64,000 nucleotides of DNA from Chelonoidis abingdonii (GCF_003597395.2 NC_133770.1:33166379-33230378), one strand, 5' to 3'. Positions 40,345 through 53,068 are shown, counted from the first letter of the stretch. Numbers and translations: made by a program. Notes: a model not told the origin generated them from the letters alone.

Positions 40345-42125
40345 GTAAAACGGTACCCTGAGTACTGAGCTATCTGATGTAAAATGCCAGATGTGTTGAA
40401 AGGACATGGCCCATCCATTTGTTCTATATACTTACACATGAATTCTCACTTGGAAAAAAGAACTAATACTTTTGTATGCACCCCAAGAATCTAGATACTC
40501 TTTGCATTACTGTTTCTGTAAGCATTTTCCTCACTGAACAAAAGAAGTGAGATTTCTTGAAAGAGGCACCAATTTCAACAAGTCTCCTGCAAAAGATTAT
40601 CAATTGCTTCCAAGAGCAGCAACTTGTAAGAAAGATGGAGGCATGGATGGATTTATGCCAGCATTCACATAATGCATGTCAATATTCATTAGACTATATG
40701 TCAAGCCTATAGCATGATTTAAGATCAATACTTTTAAAAAAATAACTATTATGCATCCATTTAAGTTCTGGCTCATGTCAGAGAAGCCCATTCCGCAACC
40801 CAGTGATCTACTGTAGCGTATGGGGGTATCAGCAAGACACAGAATTGACCCAAATAAATCAGACTTAACCTGATATGCTCCTGAATCTATAATAAGATTC
40901 AGAGTTCATAAAGAATTCTTTTAATTTAATAATTCTAACAGTATTTTAAACACAGGAATTGTATCAATACATGGTAAAATCAATTCAAGTCCTATTACAT
41001 TCCTTTCTGTGCTAGGGTTAGGTCTCTTGTTCTAGAAGTATACAGTACATCTTTTCTAGACCCTTCTTTGTTAGGCATCCCCAGGAAAATAATCTTCTGT
41101 TTACTTTCTCAAATTCTGCCATATACTTGGAACTGACTTTTTAATGTACACCACTGTTTGAAAATGAACACATTGAAATATGCATTATAGACAGATTTGC
41201 ACATACATTGGTACAGTTTCATTCATTTGATTAGGATGACCTAGCACCATTTGTTAATAGAGCAGTCAATACTTAGTGTATTCCTAACAGAATCTATGTA
41301 TTCTATTATACCAAGAACCCCTTAACCTTCTGAAAGCTGATATGGACAAACTGCAAAGAATTTGCAGTGTCTAGACACCATCTTTGATTCCCTCTGTGAG
41401 TGAATGAAAATCAGAAGTCTGTATGCAGTGTGATGGTCTCAGGATATTCGAGAGACAAGGTGGATGAGGTAATATTCTTTTATTGGGCCAGCTTCTCTTG
41501 GTGAAAGAGACAACAGGAGTTGGTCCAATAAGAGATATTACTTCCTCTATCTTGTCTCTCTAATCAGAAGTTTGAGGCTTTTAAAGTGAAGATGGCTTGG
41601 AGAGTCTTTGAAGTAAGTTGACATGTAACTCATTACAATGTTAATTTAATGGATTGCAGTAATTCAATAATCTTGCCAAAAATCTTCACACCTACTTTAA
41701 ATTTTTGCTATGCATAATATTAAAGAATTTAAAAAATAGGAGATAAAGCCATTAAAATCTTGTGCGGTTTTGGATATCAGTAGTTCAGGAAGCATGAAGT
41801 CAAAGCCAGGTTTAAGACATATCAACATGAGAAATCACCAGTGGCTGAAATGTATTAAAAACACATTTCTCCTGTTACAGTATACAAACCTGAGGCATTT
41901 ATGAACCAGAGTTTTGCCTTGTCCATGAAATTCCAGAATGCTATTTCTGGATGTGGTTCACAATAAAGTGCTTGTGCTTCAGAGGCTTTTAATTTTTTTT
42001 GTTCAAACAGGTTAAGGAATTTAAACCCACCTCCAAATCAAAATCCTCCTCCTTCTCTAAACAACTATATTGAGAGACGCTCTCAGCCTCCTGTCAAATA
42101 ATTGATTGTGCAGGCAGGTCTGCCA
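40345..42125 (-). other. Intronic DNA with a small repeat at 41434-41564
   Basis: At 41434-41564, GAGACAAGGTGGATGAGGTAAT, TTTTATTGGGCCAGCTTCTC and the inverted TTGGTCCAATAAGAGATATTACTTCC with CTTGTCTCTC form a palindromic turtle-type repeat. The remainder shows nothing I can name. Confidence 0.6.
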
Positions 42126-42131
42126 CATTTA

Positions 42132-42425
42132 GGCCAGGTCTACACGACGAGATAAAATCTATTTTAGATACGCAATTTCAGCTACGAGAATAGCGTAGCT
42201 GAAATCGAATATCTATAATCGATTTACTCACCTGTCTTCACCGCTCGGGATCGATGTCCGCGGCTCGCCATGTCGAATCCGAAACTCCGTTGGTCTTGGT
42301 GGAGTTCCGGAATCGATCTACGCGCGCTCAGGGATCGATATATCCCGTCTAGATCAGACGCGATATATCGATCCCCGAGCAATCGATTGTAACGCGCCGA
42401 TACGGCGCGTAGTCTAGACGTGGCC
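42132..42425. mobile_element. Harbinger-type MITE, CpG-rich and well preserved
   Basis: Ends GGCCAGGTCTACACGACG and the complement of GTAGTCTAGACGTGGCC are inverted repeats, flanked by TTA (42129-42131, 42426-42428). The 294-base interior is full of CG dinucleotides and has internal palindromes such as TCGATATATCCCG/CGCGATATATCGA. CpG retention is far higher than in the other MITEs here, which suggests a recent insertion. Confidence 0.88.
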
Positions 42426-42429
42426 TTAG

Positions 42430-43560
42430 CCATGGCATTGTAGAAACATCTGTTTTTCCCCTACTTGCTCACCTCTTACTTAACTCTGAAGTGAACTGGA
42501 TCTCTTCTCTTAGGGTTGTTCTCGAGTCTCCAGAAATTAAAGATTATTCTTTAATTAAAGATTAAGTCGTGTGATGATCCTCCAGGAACAGGCAATCCTA
42601 TTTTTCCTGGGACTGAACAAGGACCTGCCTAGTCAGCATTCAGAGGCATTGCTTGCAAATGCCCTGCTATCCTGACAAGCTTTGTCAGTGAGGTAGTGCC
42701 AACCTCCTTCCTAGGAGCTGTTTCCTCCCCACTTTCCCATACTTATATTCACTTCAGTCTTCTCCCAACTACAAGATGATCTTCCAGAGCGGAATTCTGT
42801 TAACTCTAGGCAGTATGCATGGCAGACAAATGGAAAATGGTCCTGCACAGCTACGCCCAGGACAAAGAGCTCAGTTAAACTACAATACAAGAGTGTATTC
42901 TAATGCAAAGATTAGTACTCTCCCAACACACATATAAGCCCAAGGAAGAGTAGACCAGCTGCAAAATAACCTTTAAAAACAAAGATATTTGATTTCTAAA
43001 GGAAAACATCAATTCGGTTTACCACTGCAGCATTGCACCCATTTCACAAGCTACACAATGACTAGTTACCTAGAAATATAATGGTCATTTCCAAGCCGTG
43101 AGATGAGGCAGACACTAAATCATAAGGGAGCCTATGACACAAAATTTTTAACATTAAATGCTATTTTTTCTTAGTGCTGGTTTCACACAACATTGTGGTC
43201 TTTCTCTGGGTTGTCACATTATTGGGGTGACATCTCAGGAGTTTTCACCATGACAACTGTCTAGAACACCAGCCCAATTGTAAACGTTCTGGTAAGTTAT
43301 TGCTCATTCATGGTGACAAGTGTATTTCAGTTTGATGGCACATTCTGCAGTTCTGAGCAAAATGCATTAAGAACATATGAAAAGGAAACAGGTCAGCACA
43401 GTGACCAGAGGGGAAGCTGCCATAGTGACCTAGGTTGAATGGCTAAAAGCAAGATTGCTCCTCTGCAAATATACCCGACAGTCTCCAGTGTGCTCAAGAG
43501 AGGAACAAGCTACTAATGGTGGGGCTGACAAGAGGGGAGGAAAGGTGGGGAGGGAGTAAT
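42430..43560 (-). other. Intronic DNA without recognised features
   Basis: Unique-looking sequence between the Harbinger MITE and the SINE. No exon, repeat or regulatory element is apparent. Confidence 0.4.
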
Positions 43561-43565
43561 TGTGC

Positions 43566-43747
43566 CAGGGGCTCAGCAAACATGGGCTTGAGCATTGGCG
43601 TGCTAACCCCAGGGTCGTGAGTTCAATCCTTGACGGTGCGATTTAAGGATCTGGGGCAAAAATCTGTCTGGAGATTAGCCTTGCTTTGAGCAGGGGGTTG
43701 GATTAGATGCCTCCTGAGGTCCCTTTCAACTCTGATATTCTATGATG
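43566..43747 (+). mobile_element. tRNA-derived SINE with CR1-like tail (turtle polIII/SINE type)
   Basis: A degenerate tRNA head (GAGCATTGGCGTGCTAACCC, with box B GAGTTCAATCC) is followed by the body GGATCTGGGGCAAAAATCTG and the CR1-like 3' end GGGGGTTGGATTAGATGCCT, CTGAGGTCCCTTTCAAC and TATTCTATGATG. This family is characteristic of cryptodiran turtles and is the best single clue to the organism. Confidence 0.88.
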
Positions 43748-43749
43748 TA

Positions 43750-46700
43750 CTGGGGCTTCAAATTTCTCGATGGGCTGGAGCAAGAAAGTCATAGGTCCAG
43801 ATTGAACTGTATTAGCAGAGCTATATAGGGAAGCACCTGGCTGCACTATGCTTCTCTGAGTCTATGGGGATTCAATATCACTGGTAAGGAATAACACTTG
43901 CAAATATACATACATTTTACTTAAAAGCCTTTCTCAGTGTGAAAGCCAGTCATTACAATGGGTAAGTGCAAGGATTCAGTCAGTGCTATCCAACACATGA
44001 AAAACTGGTTTTGATATTCCCTCTCTTTCACACAGGATAAATTCACTCTTTCAGCCAGTAAACCGTCTTCTGAAAAGGGAAATAAAACTGCATGTCTGCT
44101 GGGCTAAAAGGATGTTACCTGAAGAAACAGAACGTCACAAATTGTTTTTCTAAAACTGGTTTCTCTGTTAATAGACTATTGAGACAGCCAAGTATTTGAC
44201 ACAACCAGGCTCTACGAAGAAATATATCTCATAATGCCCCAGCAAGATTCCCAGTGAGAGTGTGAGCTAATGCATATTGTAAACAAAGTGCTCACTGTGC
44301 AGGCAAAGAGCACTACTGAAGCCCCCTTTTCTAAATCACAGCGTTTACAAAGAGCTTCACATCCTCTTTAGCCTCCTTTGCGACACCTGCAAACTAAAGT
44401 TTTATCTTTTATGAAAATGAACTGAAATGCAATGCATTATCCATACGATAGTACTGGGCCACATCGCATAGATCTGGGCTGTATCTAGCTCTAAGCTGAA
44501 TGCTCAGTTAGCTGCCATCCAGCATATTCTGTCCCCAGACACCATTCTCAGCTGCTTACCTAATAAGGCAACATGCAAGTTGACTGGCTGGCTTATAGGT
44601 CATCCAGTGTTTACCTTGCAAGCTTACAGCACGCAAGCAACTGACAGCCTACCTTTTGGCAGACAGAGGGTTGTCAGCTATCCCCTGTCAACAGCAAGAA
44701 AAAAGTTTCACCATATTAACACAGCAAAAGGAACCATTGTGTAGGAGACTATTATATGCAGTTATGAAGATGCTGAATCTCATTTTCAGAGGCTGGAACA
44801 TACTGCATTTGCCATTCCATGATACTAGCAGCTTACAGCTTTGTTAATTTATTTTACCAACATGAACATAAAGCCCCAGAGGGTAAGTGCAATTATTTTT
44901 CATTCAACACCACTTGCTATTTCAATGTCAGTCAGTTCCCAAATAAACACATTTGCTGCTTCCTTAAAAATGGGCCACTACAATCAGTTGCAAACAGCTA
45001 CTTTTCAATGTTCTAGACAGCAAGGCACCTAACTGTCCAATACATGTATTTTCTCCTGAACTAGATGAAAGCAAAATAGAAACGTTCATTTGAAACACTT
45101 TTTTAATTTTGATAATCTTTGATAGCGAAAGACTTCCGTTGTATAATGGTACAGAAGAGTTCCGCAGTGTAGTATTCACACCAAAACGATCATTTGATAA
45201 TTCTTTAGCTTTTGATGCCCATAGCTCCTGCTGTTACTCACAAAAGTTTTCATGCAGCTCCCAACAGAATTTTCACATGCTACACTGCCATTGTGTTAGG
45301 TTTACTAGTGATGCTTCTGAGAGAAGAGCGGCAAGTCTGTTCCCTATGCTTACAGCATAGGTAAAAATCAGGGGGGGAGTGGAGGGCAGTACAAATTCCA
45401 CTCTAGGTATGGCAGAAGGGAGCTCCTTCCACATGCTCCCTCTTCTTGTATGGTGCAGTGAGCACTCCCTCTCACGTTGCAATTGGCTTTTTCACCAGGC
45501 CTCCCTACACCAACAGTTTAAGTGCAATTCCCCAAATGACCACTTCCAACATCTGAGTCAGTATTATTTTTTAAGACCCTGAAGGCACAATTTAGGGACT
45601 AACTTCCTTCCAGAGGACTGGAGACTACCACTCTTCAGCTGATATTGGGGGTGAGGGAAGGAAAGATTATAAAAGAAAGAGGAGGTAGTCACCAGGTCAC
45701 TAGACACCAACAAAAAGATGCTGTCTGACAACTTGGAAATATTTCCTCACTTTTTGGATTTCGACACTGTATACATTAGTTTGAAATAGTGAAAAATAGT
45801 GACACAGCATAAAACCAAAATATCTATCCAGTGTTATTAGGCACAACAGCCACACATTTGCCAAGTGGCTTCCATTATTAGAAAAATCTTTAGTCCACAA
45901 TGACTAAATAAAGCTGTGTTTGGGAACCAAATCTGCCATCATGGGGAGGTGAGGGGGGGCTACTGCAACAACTGTGAAGTTACACTTGGAATGATTCTCA
46001 TGCTCATATAATCATGGTTAAAAAGTACTTGTATATATGGCTGAATTGCTCTTATAAATAGAATGTGTTAAAAACACTACAGGGAATCATGTTGACAGTT
46101 GGTAAACTTAGCTTCTATCATCATTTACCGTCCATGTTGTGCCAAAGCGTAACAGCAGATCTTGGATCAAACTGGCCTATTTTCCATTAAAAATGCTGTT
46201 TTCCCACCAAACTATATTACGCTCTCCCAATGCAAAATGAAGAAATACTTCTAAAAGCCACTTTAGCGCAGCTATATTTTGAAGTGTGACAATGTAAGAA
46301 GGGCACGTTACACAGCAGATCTGCTGCCTGTGTATATTCATGATCCAACTTGCTCAATTTAACAAGGATGCTTTTTATTCCCTCCAACTCTGCAGGAGCA
46401 AACAACTAAGCAGCAGTGAGCTGGATTCTATTGCTTATTGCACATTAACACAATTATTAACTCAGTTTTAATCAGCTGTAGCGGCACTAAACCACCAAAG
46501 GCAGTGGGATTTACAGATGTCACGGAGGTCAATTTGAAGATCATCTGTAACAAATCAAATTTGGCCTACAAAATTTGTATTGCAGGGAAAGATTTGCAAG
46601 AACTCCCCAGTCTGATTCAGAGTGCAGACTGATTTTGCAAGGCTGGAAAAATCAGAACATTCCTTAAATACAGAAATCACAGACAAAATCCCACAATGCC

Positions 46701-47068
46701 ATTTTTACAAAAAGCTCTGAGTATTCCACACTCAATTTCACCAATGAATTAAAAAAGACCTACAAAACCACACACTAGCAGATGCTAAAAGTCTTAATGC
46801 ATATAAAATATTGTAAAACTTGAATTTAAGCAGGAGTGAATGTGACTGCTACATTGGTAATACAGAATGCATAACTGGTTCCATTCTAATCACTCATTTT
46901 CTATCATTAACAGATCTCTGAAATGCTCAAACTTTCAGGGGAAAGTTTTCCAGAAATGTACCTTCTTGAAAGTGTGCTTTTCTGGCCAGTTTGATAAAGA
47001 GTTCGTTTTTGAGCACAATGGAGGAAAACACTTCCACACTTTCTTTGTTGCACCTTATTTTGAACAGT
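43750..47068 (-). other. Intronic DNA without recognised features
   Basis: Mostly unique-looking AT-rich sequence. Several short open frames occur on both strands with no motif or splice-site support. Confidence 0.4.
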
Positions 47069-47072
47069 CTTA

Positions 47073-49736
47073 GGCTTTGTCTACACTTACAGTTTTGCAG
47101 CGCTGGCAGTTACAGCTGTGGTCGTACAGCTGTGTACAGTCAGCGCTGCAGTGTGTCCACACTGACAGTGACCAGCGCTGCAGTGTGTCCACACTTGCAC
47201 CAGTTGCAGCGCTGTTGTGAGTGGTGCATTGTGGGCAGCTATCCCACAGAGCACCTCGTCCCATTTTGTCGCTGTGGTTTGTGGGAAGGGACGGAAGGGT
47301 GCAGGTCATTCCGCTTCCTGTTCCAACCCCGTGCTGCCAGGGAATCGGACCCCATGCCCTAAGAGGGGCCCGCACCTTAGGCACCTTTTTAATTTTTTTT
47401 TTTTTTTTAACTTACCCCGTCCCCAGCTGCGGTCTGCTCCATGGTCCCGCTCCTTGGAGTGAAGCACCGGCGGAGCGCGGCATGGCCCGCTCTCCAGCTA
47501 GAGCTCCAGCCGGGCTGCGGGCTTGCGGCGCTCCGACCGGGCTCCAGCCATGAGGTGGGCGGCGGGGCTTTGTTGCGCTCAGCCAGGAGAGCGGAGTCTC
47601 GGAGCTTGCCGCGCTCTGACCGGGGCTCCAGCCGGGAGAGCGGAGTCGCGGAGCTTCCGCGCTCCAGCTGGAGTGCGGCAAGGGCGGCGGCTCCGGCCGG
47701 AGCGCAGCAAGCCCCGCTCTCCTGTCTGGAGCTCCGGCCAGAGTGCGCAAGCCCCGCAACCCCGACTGGAGCTCTGGGCCCTTTAAATAGCCCCCCTGAG
47801 CCCTGGGGCTGTGAGGGGGTTTAAAAGTCCTGGGGCTCCAGCTGCCTCTGCCACCCGGTCCTTCAAATAGCCGCCGGAGCCCCGCCTCCCTCTTGCACTT
47901 CCCCAGCGCTCTCCGCGGCTATTTAAAGGTCCCCGGAGTAGAAGGGGTTTGGGGGCTACTTAAAGGCTGGGTTCCAGCTGCCTCTGCTGCACCCCATGAC
48001 CTGCCACACCAGTCCGCCCCCCCTGCTGCAGCCGCTCTGCACACCTGCCCACAGCCACCTCTGCCAAACCACTGTCCTGTCTCCAGCCAACCCCTGCACA
48101 CACACCCCTGCAGCCCTGCCAAAGCCAGCGCCCCCACACACTGCTGCCCGCATCAGCTCTGCACACTTGCCCAGCCCGCACCCCTGCCCTGTTTCCATCA
48201 GCCCCTGCTGCACCCCACTGCCTGAAGCCAGCCGCCCCACACCCCTTGTCTCCAACCAGCCCCCATCCCTTGCCCTGCCTGCAGCCAGACCCTACCTCCA
48301 GTCATCCCCTGCCCTGCCTTCAGCCAGCCCCATGTCCACTGCTGCCTGCAGTTTCCAGGGCATTAACCCTGCAGGGAGCAGCTGGAACCAACACATGTGC
48401 ACACCTCCAGGAGTTGACGGAACCCACACATGTGAAACAGCAGTCATTAATAACAATCAACAGCATATATGATGCAATGTATATAATTTTATTATTCATA
48501 ATAGTTATGAAAGTAAAATAATACATGAAAGAAATGAGAGGCTTTTTTTCCACTTTTTTTTAGTCATCCTGCATCTGTGCTTCTCTTGGTAGTCAATTCC
48601 TTCTCTTGCAGCCTTCTCCTTTGATTGGAGCCTGTTCCTTTTCATGGTTTCCTATCCTCCAGTCTTGCAACTTTTTATTTTCTGTGGAATACAGATTCAT
48701 AACTGCTTTCACCATTCTTCTTAGTCCTTCCTTGGTTTTTTTCTTAAAACTTTGGCAGTCTTTCAGAAGTCTGCACTGATGGAGCAGTATTCAAGGTCAC
48801 TTTAAAAAAACACAGAGAGATAAACTGTAATACAGGCTGCATTGTTTTTAAGAGTTTTGTGAAGCTCATTTACACATCTGATCATAGCACAGAGGGCCGC
48901 AGCTGCAGATAGAGATGGCGAGTTTCCCCACACCCGCTCAAGTGGAAGGGGGGGTGCACGTGGCTACCTGGGAAGGGGGGGAGTGGGGGTTGCTTCACTG
49001 TGGAAGCCATGGGGTTTCTGTGACTTGTGGAAAGCAAAGAGCAGCTACGGGAATAACACTGAACCCTACACCCACATCTGCCACAGCAGCTACTCTCAGA
49101 GCCATCTTGCACACGCAGCTGACCTGGGAGGGGTGGGGTGGGGGTTGCTTCACTCTGGAAGCCATGGGGTTTCTGTGGCTTGTGGAAAGCAAAGAACAGC
49201 TACAGGAATCAATGGGCTATTCCACATCTAGACATGCTTGCAGGCAGCCATAGCCCCCTGCTCCAAACATTGCATCTTATAATAAAGCTTCTACCAGGAA
49301 TAGGCTCCTTCTGCTGTTCTCACTACCAAGTCCCAGCGCTGCGATGGCTAGTTCTTCCTGGTGGAAAATAGCTCCTGCCTGCATGACTCCTGGGAGTCTC
49401 CAACACCTCAGTAGCTCCCTCTCGGGTTCCTCTGCAACCTCCCCCTCCTCTCCAGGCTCTGAGCCGGGCATGGAGGCGAGCAATGACCAGAGAGGCTAAA
49501 GGAATGCTGGGATAAGTCCTATACCCTGGAGGCCAATAAAAAGCTGGTGAGTGTCCACACCTGATGGACCGCGCTGCATCACAGCGCTGGTCTCGCTACA
49601 CCCAAGCAGACCAGGTGTACAGCCAGCGCTGAAAACAGGGAGTTGCAGCGCTGGCTGAGCTTTTAGTGTAGACACTGCTAAGTTTGCAGCGCTGTAACCC
49701 CTCGCCAGGCGCTGCACTTGCAAGTTAGCCAAGCCC
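47073..49736. mobile_element. Large PIF/Harbinger-like element with GC-rich core
   Basis: Ends GGCTTTGTCTACACTTACAG and the complement of GTTAGCCAAGCCC are imperfect inverted repeats, flanked by TTA (47070-47072, 49737-49739). Both terminal zones contain repeated TGCAGCGCTG motifs. The core 47400-48350 is GC-rich with degenerate GGAGCTCCGGC and CCTGCC units; 48560-48800 is a C/T-rich section whose complement looks like a decayed lysine/glutamine-rich coding end; 48968-49208 is an imperfect tandem duplication of about 155 bases. No intact transposase was found, so the copy is non-autonomous. Confidence 0.8.
48968..49208. repeat. Tandem duplication (about 155-bp unit) inside the Harbinger-like element
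   Basis: GGGGGTTGCTTCACTGTGGA...CTTGTGGAAAGCAAAGAGCA is repeated at about 49140-49208 as GGGGGTTGCTTCACTCTGGA...CTTGTGGAAAGCAAAGAACA. The second unit is partial. Confidence 0.85.
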
Positions 49737-49844
49737 TTAGAGCAAAGAGGGGCAGTGGCAAGAAGTAGTAGGAAATCATCTTCATAAGAAGCAATGCTCT
49801 GCCTTGTTCTGAAGGGATTGATTTTGCTTTTGACTCATTTCTAA

Positions 49845-50453
49845 AGCTATGTCTACACTTACCATTTAAAGCACAAAAAGTCCCCTTTATGCCCTAAAAA
49901 CACAGGAGCATCTGAAGCTCAGAAGTTTCACCACAAAAAGAAAACCACTTTCAAAAAGAGGCATAGAGTTCTTACCACTGTTCTTTTTGCGCTGTTGTGA
50001 AAGTGAAGACACATTCTACCAGCATAAACAGCTTTTGGCCACCAAAGGATATCCCACAGTTCCAAAAGTGACCACTCTGGCCAGCATCTCCACTGCTCTG
50101 ACACCAAGTAAACGGACGCCCGCCCCTCCCCGTGTAAGCCCCGGGAAGTTTGAAACTCCCTTTTCCTTTGTTTGTAGACATGGCAGGGAAAGCAGCCAGA
50201 CAGCAGGGGGTTTTAAAAAAAAAATGCCATGAAAGAAACAAGGAAGTAGGGGGTCTACTGGGACATGAAGCAGGGCAGCATGGGGCACTGAGCAGGGACC
50301 CAGAATGCCTTCCACTGCTCTCATCTGTGATGGAAGTGCTGGTAGTGTAAACACTCTCTGGCGCCTGAGGAATTGAGTACACAAACCAGCACTTTACTTT
50401 CACCGGTTCTCTATCACCAGTGAAACTTACAGCGCAAATAACTAAGTGTAGAC
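49845..50453. mobile_element. Harbinger-type element, right end truncated
   Basis: It starts AGCTATGTCTACACTTACC and ends TAACTAAGTGTAGAC, an inverted repeat, but the final bases are replaced by the start of the next repeat. The interior includes CCACAAAAAGAAAACCAC and a GC-richer middle. The 191-codon minus frame (49972-50547) crosses both repeats and is not a gene. Confidence 0.7.
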
Positions 50454-50567
50454 CAGATGTCCTGAATTTATAGGGACAGTCCCAGTTTTTGGGTCTTTTC
50501 CTTACATAGGCTCCTATTACTCCCCACTCCCTGTCTCGATTTTTCACACTTTCTGTCTGGTCACCCT
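50451..50567. mobile_element. Short inverted-repeat element (GACCAGATGTCC...CTGGTCACCCT)
   Basis: The right end TGTCTGGTCACCCT is the complement of an AGGGTGACCAGA start, of which only GACCAGATGTCCTG remains. The body TAGGGACAGTCCCAGTTTTTGGG is typical of a turtle non-autonomous family. It is fused directly to the Harbinger element on its left. Confidence 0.65.
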
Positions 50568-51402
50568 AACTTAACCTGCGTGGTAACTTTTCACTACAAA
50601 AGCCTACTGGGCATGCCTACAGAGGTGATTTAGCTGTACAGAGAAAAGTCTAGTTAAATTGCTGCACATTGGTGGGGACACCAAAGGATGGAAAAAAGGC
50701 CCATGTTTATCTTGTAAGGTTAAAATGAATTGAAAGGGCACCCTTGTGAGGTTTGCAAAGACATACACAAGCTGAGTCATGAGGAGTCCCTTGTATATTG
50801 GGTGATCCTATGCCATTTCTAAAATATAATATTCAAATGTATATAAATTAGTGGAAGAAAATATCTTACAGTATAGTGCATTACTGTATACTCCATTCAC
50901 ATGAAGAGTGCACTGTTAACTGTACTTACGCAGCAGATTACTGTCTACCACCACTTACTACATATAAGTCTACCACCACAGAGTGATAATGGAAGTATGC
51001 TGGTATACAGGCCACTGACACTGGCGGCTAAATTTGCTTCATAGTTAACTAGTTCATCCCATGAATAGCAGCAAAAGAATGCCTTTTTTCAACCAACTCA
51101 GCAATGTAGATGTAGACATTCCTCAGAGAAGTTGGGTGTATCTCTAACTAGGACAGAATAAAGTAGTAAAGAATGAAGGATTTCAAGATTTCTCTGTTTG
51201 CATTACAGTGACGTCCAGAGGTATGAGTTATGGAAGAGGCCGCAACTGTGATGGTAATAGACAAACTCTTTGTAAGAGACAGACTCTGCAATCCAGGTTT
51301 TTAATCCAAATATGAAATAATTAAATATTTATTTAAAGCTACAGAAAAAAGTATATTTTCATAATCGTCTATGATCATATAATTAAAGACTATTACACAG
51401 TG

Positions 51403-53068
51403 CAGTGTTTATCAGCCTGTGGGACACAAACACAAGTGGGTCATGAGGGAGCACTGGGTGCGTTACTATATATTGCGGGGGGTGCACAGGGAGTCATAAA
51501 ACCCACAGTGGTCACTAAGGGTATTTCTACAGAACAACTAAACACCTGCATCTAGCCCACACCAGCCAACTCTGGGTTGCCAGGCTTGGGCTGCGGGGTT
51601 GTTTCATTGCTGTGTAGACTTCCGGGCTCGGTTTGGAGCCTGAGTTCTGGGAACCTCCCACTGTGCAGGGTCCTAGAGTCAAGGCTCTAGCCTGAGCCCA
51701 GATGTTTTACCTGGCTCCTGTTGTAACATGCTCTCTTCTCCATCTCCTACCACTCCCACTCCTCCTGCAGTTGCAAGCCCTCCATCACACTGGAGGTTTC
51801 TCCCCCTCCTTCACAGTAGGATGAATAAAAATTGATTTTAAAAAATCAGATTAAAAAAACATTTTACATTAAATTTAAAATCATGACAACCTATATTAAG
51901 GCTTAAAGTTACTATAATCTAATAAAATCATTTAAATAAAAGAACATTAAGTAGTACATGTTTGCTGCCAAGTTATAAAGAAACTCAAGCCACTGAACGG
52001 GGGAAGTCACTGGTAAGCATGTGAACCATAGAATCTGTTGAAGTGCTAAACCAGCTTTTGACAACAGTAGCCTCTTCCATAGGTGCAGCAAGAATATTTT
52101 CTTTTCAGTTTATTTGAACTAGCTCATTTAAATATGAGAAACCAATTGGGAGCTGAAGAAGCAGAAACAATTTTGTTCCTCTTCCAATCTATAAATAAAA
52201 ACTAGGTGAGAGATGATGAGGTCTATTACTTTTAAATCTTGAAGGGCCATCAGTTCAATTCACTAACTACAGGTAATACTTCCTTGATGTAATAAATCAG
52301 ATAGTTTTAAATGCAAAACGTATTTTTTTTTTTACATATCCAGCACATTTAGCGTTGTTTTATTTAACTAATAAAAACATTTTAAATGTTTTAGTGCAAC
52401 TTTTTGAATTTTAATTTCCATCCAAGTACAGCTTGATACAAAAAAAAATCATAAGTAAAAAGTTAGTAATCTATTGAATAAAAAGACAAGATGAAAACTG
52501 TAAAAATTGAGAATATGAATAGTTAAGCTATATAATACCTTAAATAAATATGTATAGCTATACTATATTCTCCTAGTTAGCATAGAGCAGTATCAAATTT
52601 AGTTTAGAGACTATATTTCATTGCAAATCAAATATGTTTTAATCATTACCAACCAATGAGAATCAACCTTTCTTTAGCAAAAGAACTAGAAAGTACAAAG
52701 GCAAAGTACAAAGGCAAAATGAGATTAAAATAGCTTTAAATCAAGGTTTCATGCTTGATGATTTAAATCATGATTAAAATTGGTGATTTATATCAACCCA
52801 TAGTCACAAGTGCTCAGATCCAGGGCAGAGGAACCAGTGCTTCAAAGGACTGTGGAGCCGAGGTGACAGTCTCTGGAAGCAGCACTAGCCTGGAGAAGAG
52901 TGCCATGTAGGTGAGAAGATGGGGGTAGAACGTTCCACCTAGTATCCCCATTGTGTCTTCCTGTTAACCAAACCACACGATCCTGTACAGCTAAAAAGGG
53001 ATGATGGGATATGGTAGCTCATAGGACAACTAGTTGGGGTAAAGATTCAGAAAAGTTGAGAAGCAGTG
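51403..53068. mobile_element. Possible Charlie-like element containing other insertions
   Basis: CAGTGTTTATCAGCCTGTGG at 51403 and AAAGTTGAGAAGCAGTG ending at 53068 look like the two ends of one hAT (Charlie) element, but flanks do not match as a duplication. Between them are a MITE-like segment (51520-51720, GGTATTTCTACAGAA ... GTGTAGACTTCCGGGCTCGG) and the AT-rich repeat copy 2 (51820-52797). Confidence 0.45.
51820..52797. repeat. AT-rich interspersed repeat, copy 2
   Basis: Collinear with 20490-21605 over most of its length (see that entry for shared landmarks), with TCATGACAACCTATATTAAGG and TCAGTTCAATTCACTAACTA especially well kept. It ends ATCATGATTAAAATTGGTGA followed by TTTATATCAACCC. 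Confidence 0.75.

Noticed and set aside
47217..48472. Cluster of open frames of 70-158 codons resembling a GC-rich gene or CpG island
   Set aside because: All are inside one element with TTA flanks and inverted ends; proline/alanine-rich translations in every frame indicate composition, not coding.
49972..50547. 191-codon minus-strand frame
   Set aside because: It crosses the junction of two different mobile elements and has no protein-like segment consistent with a single origin.
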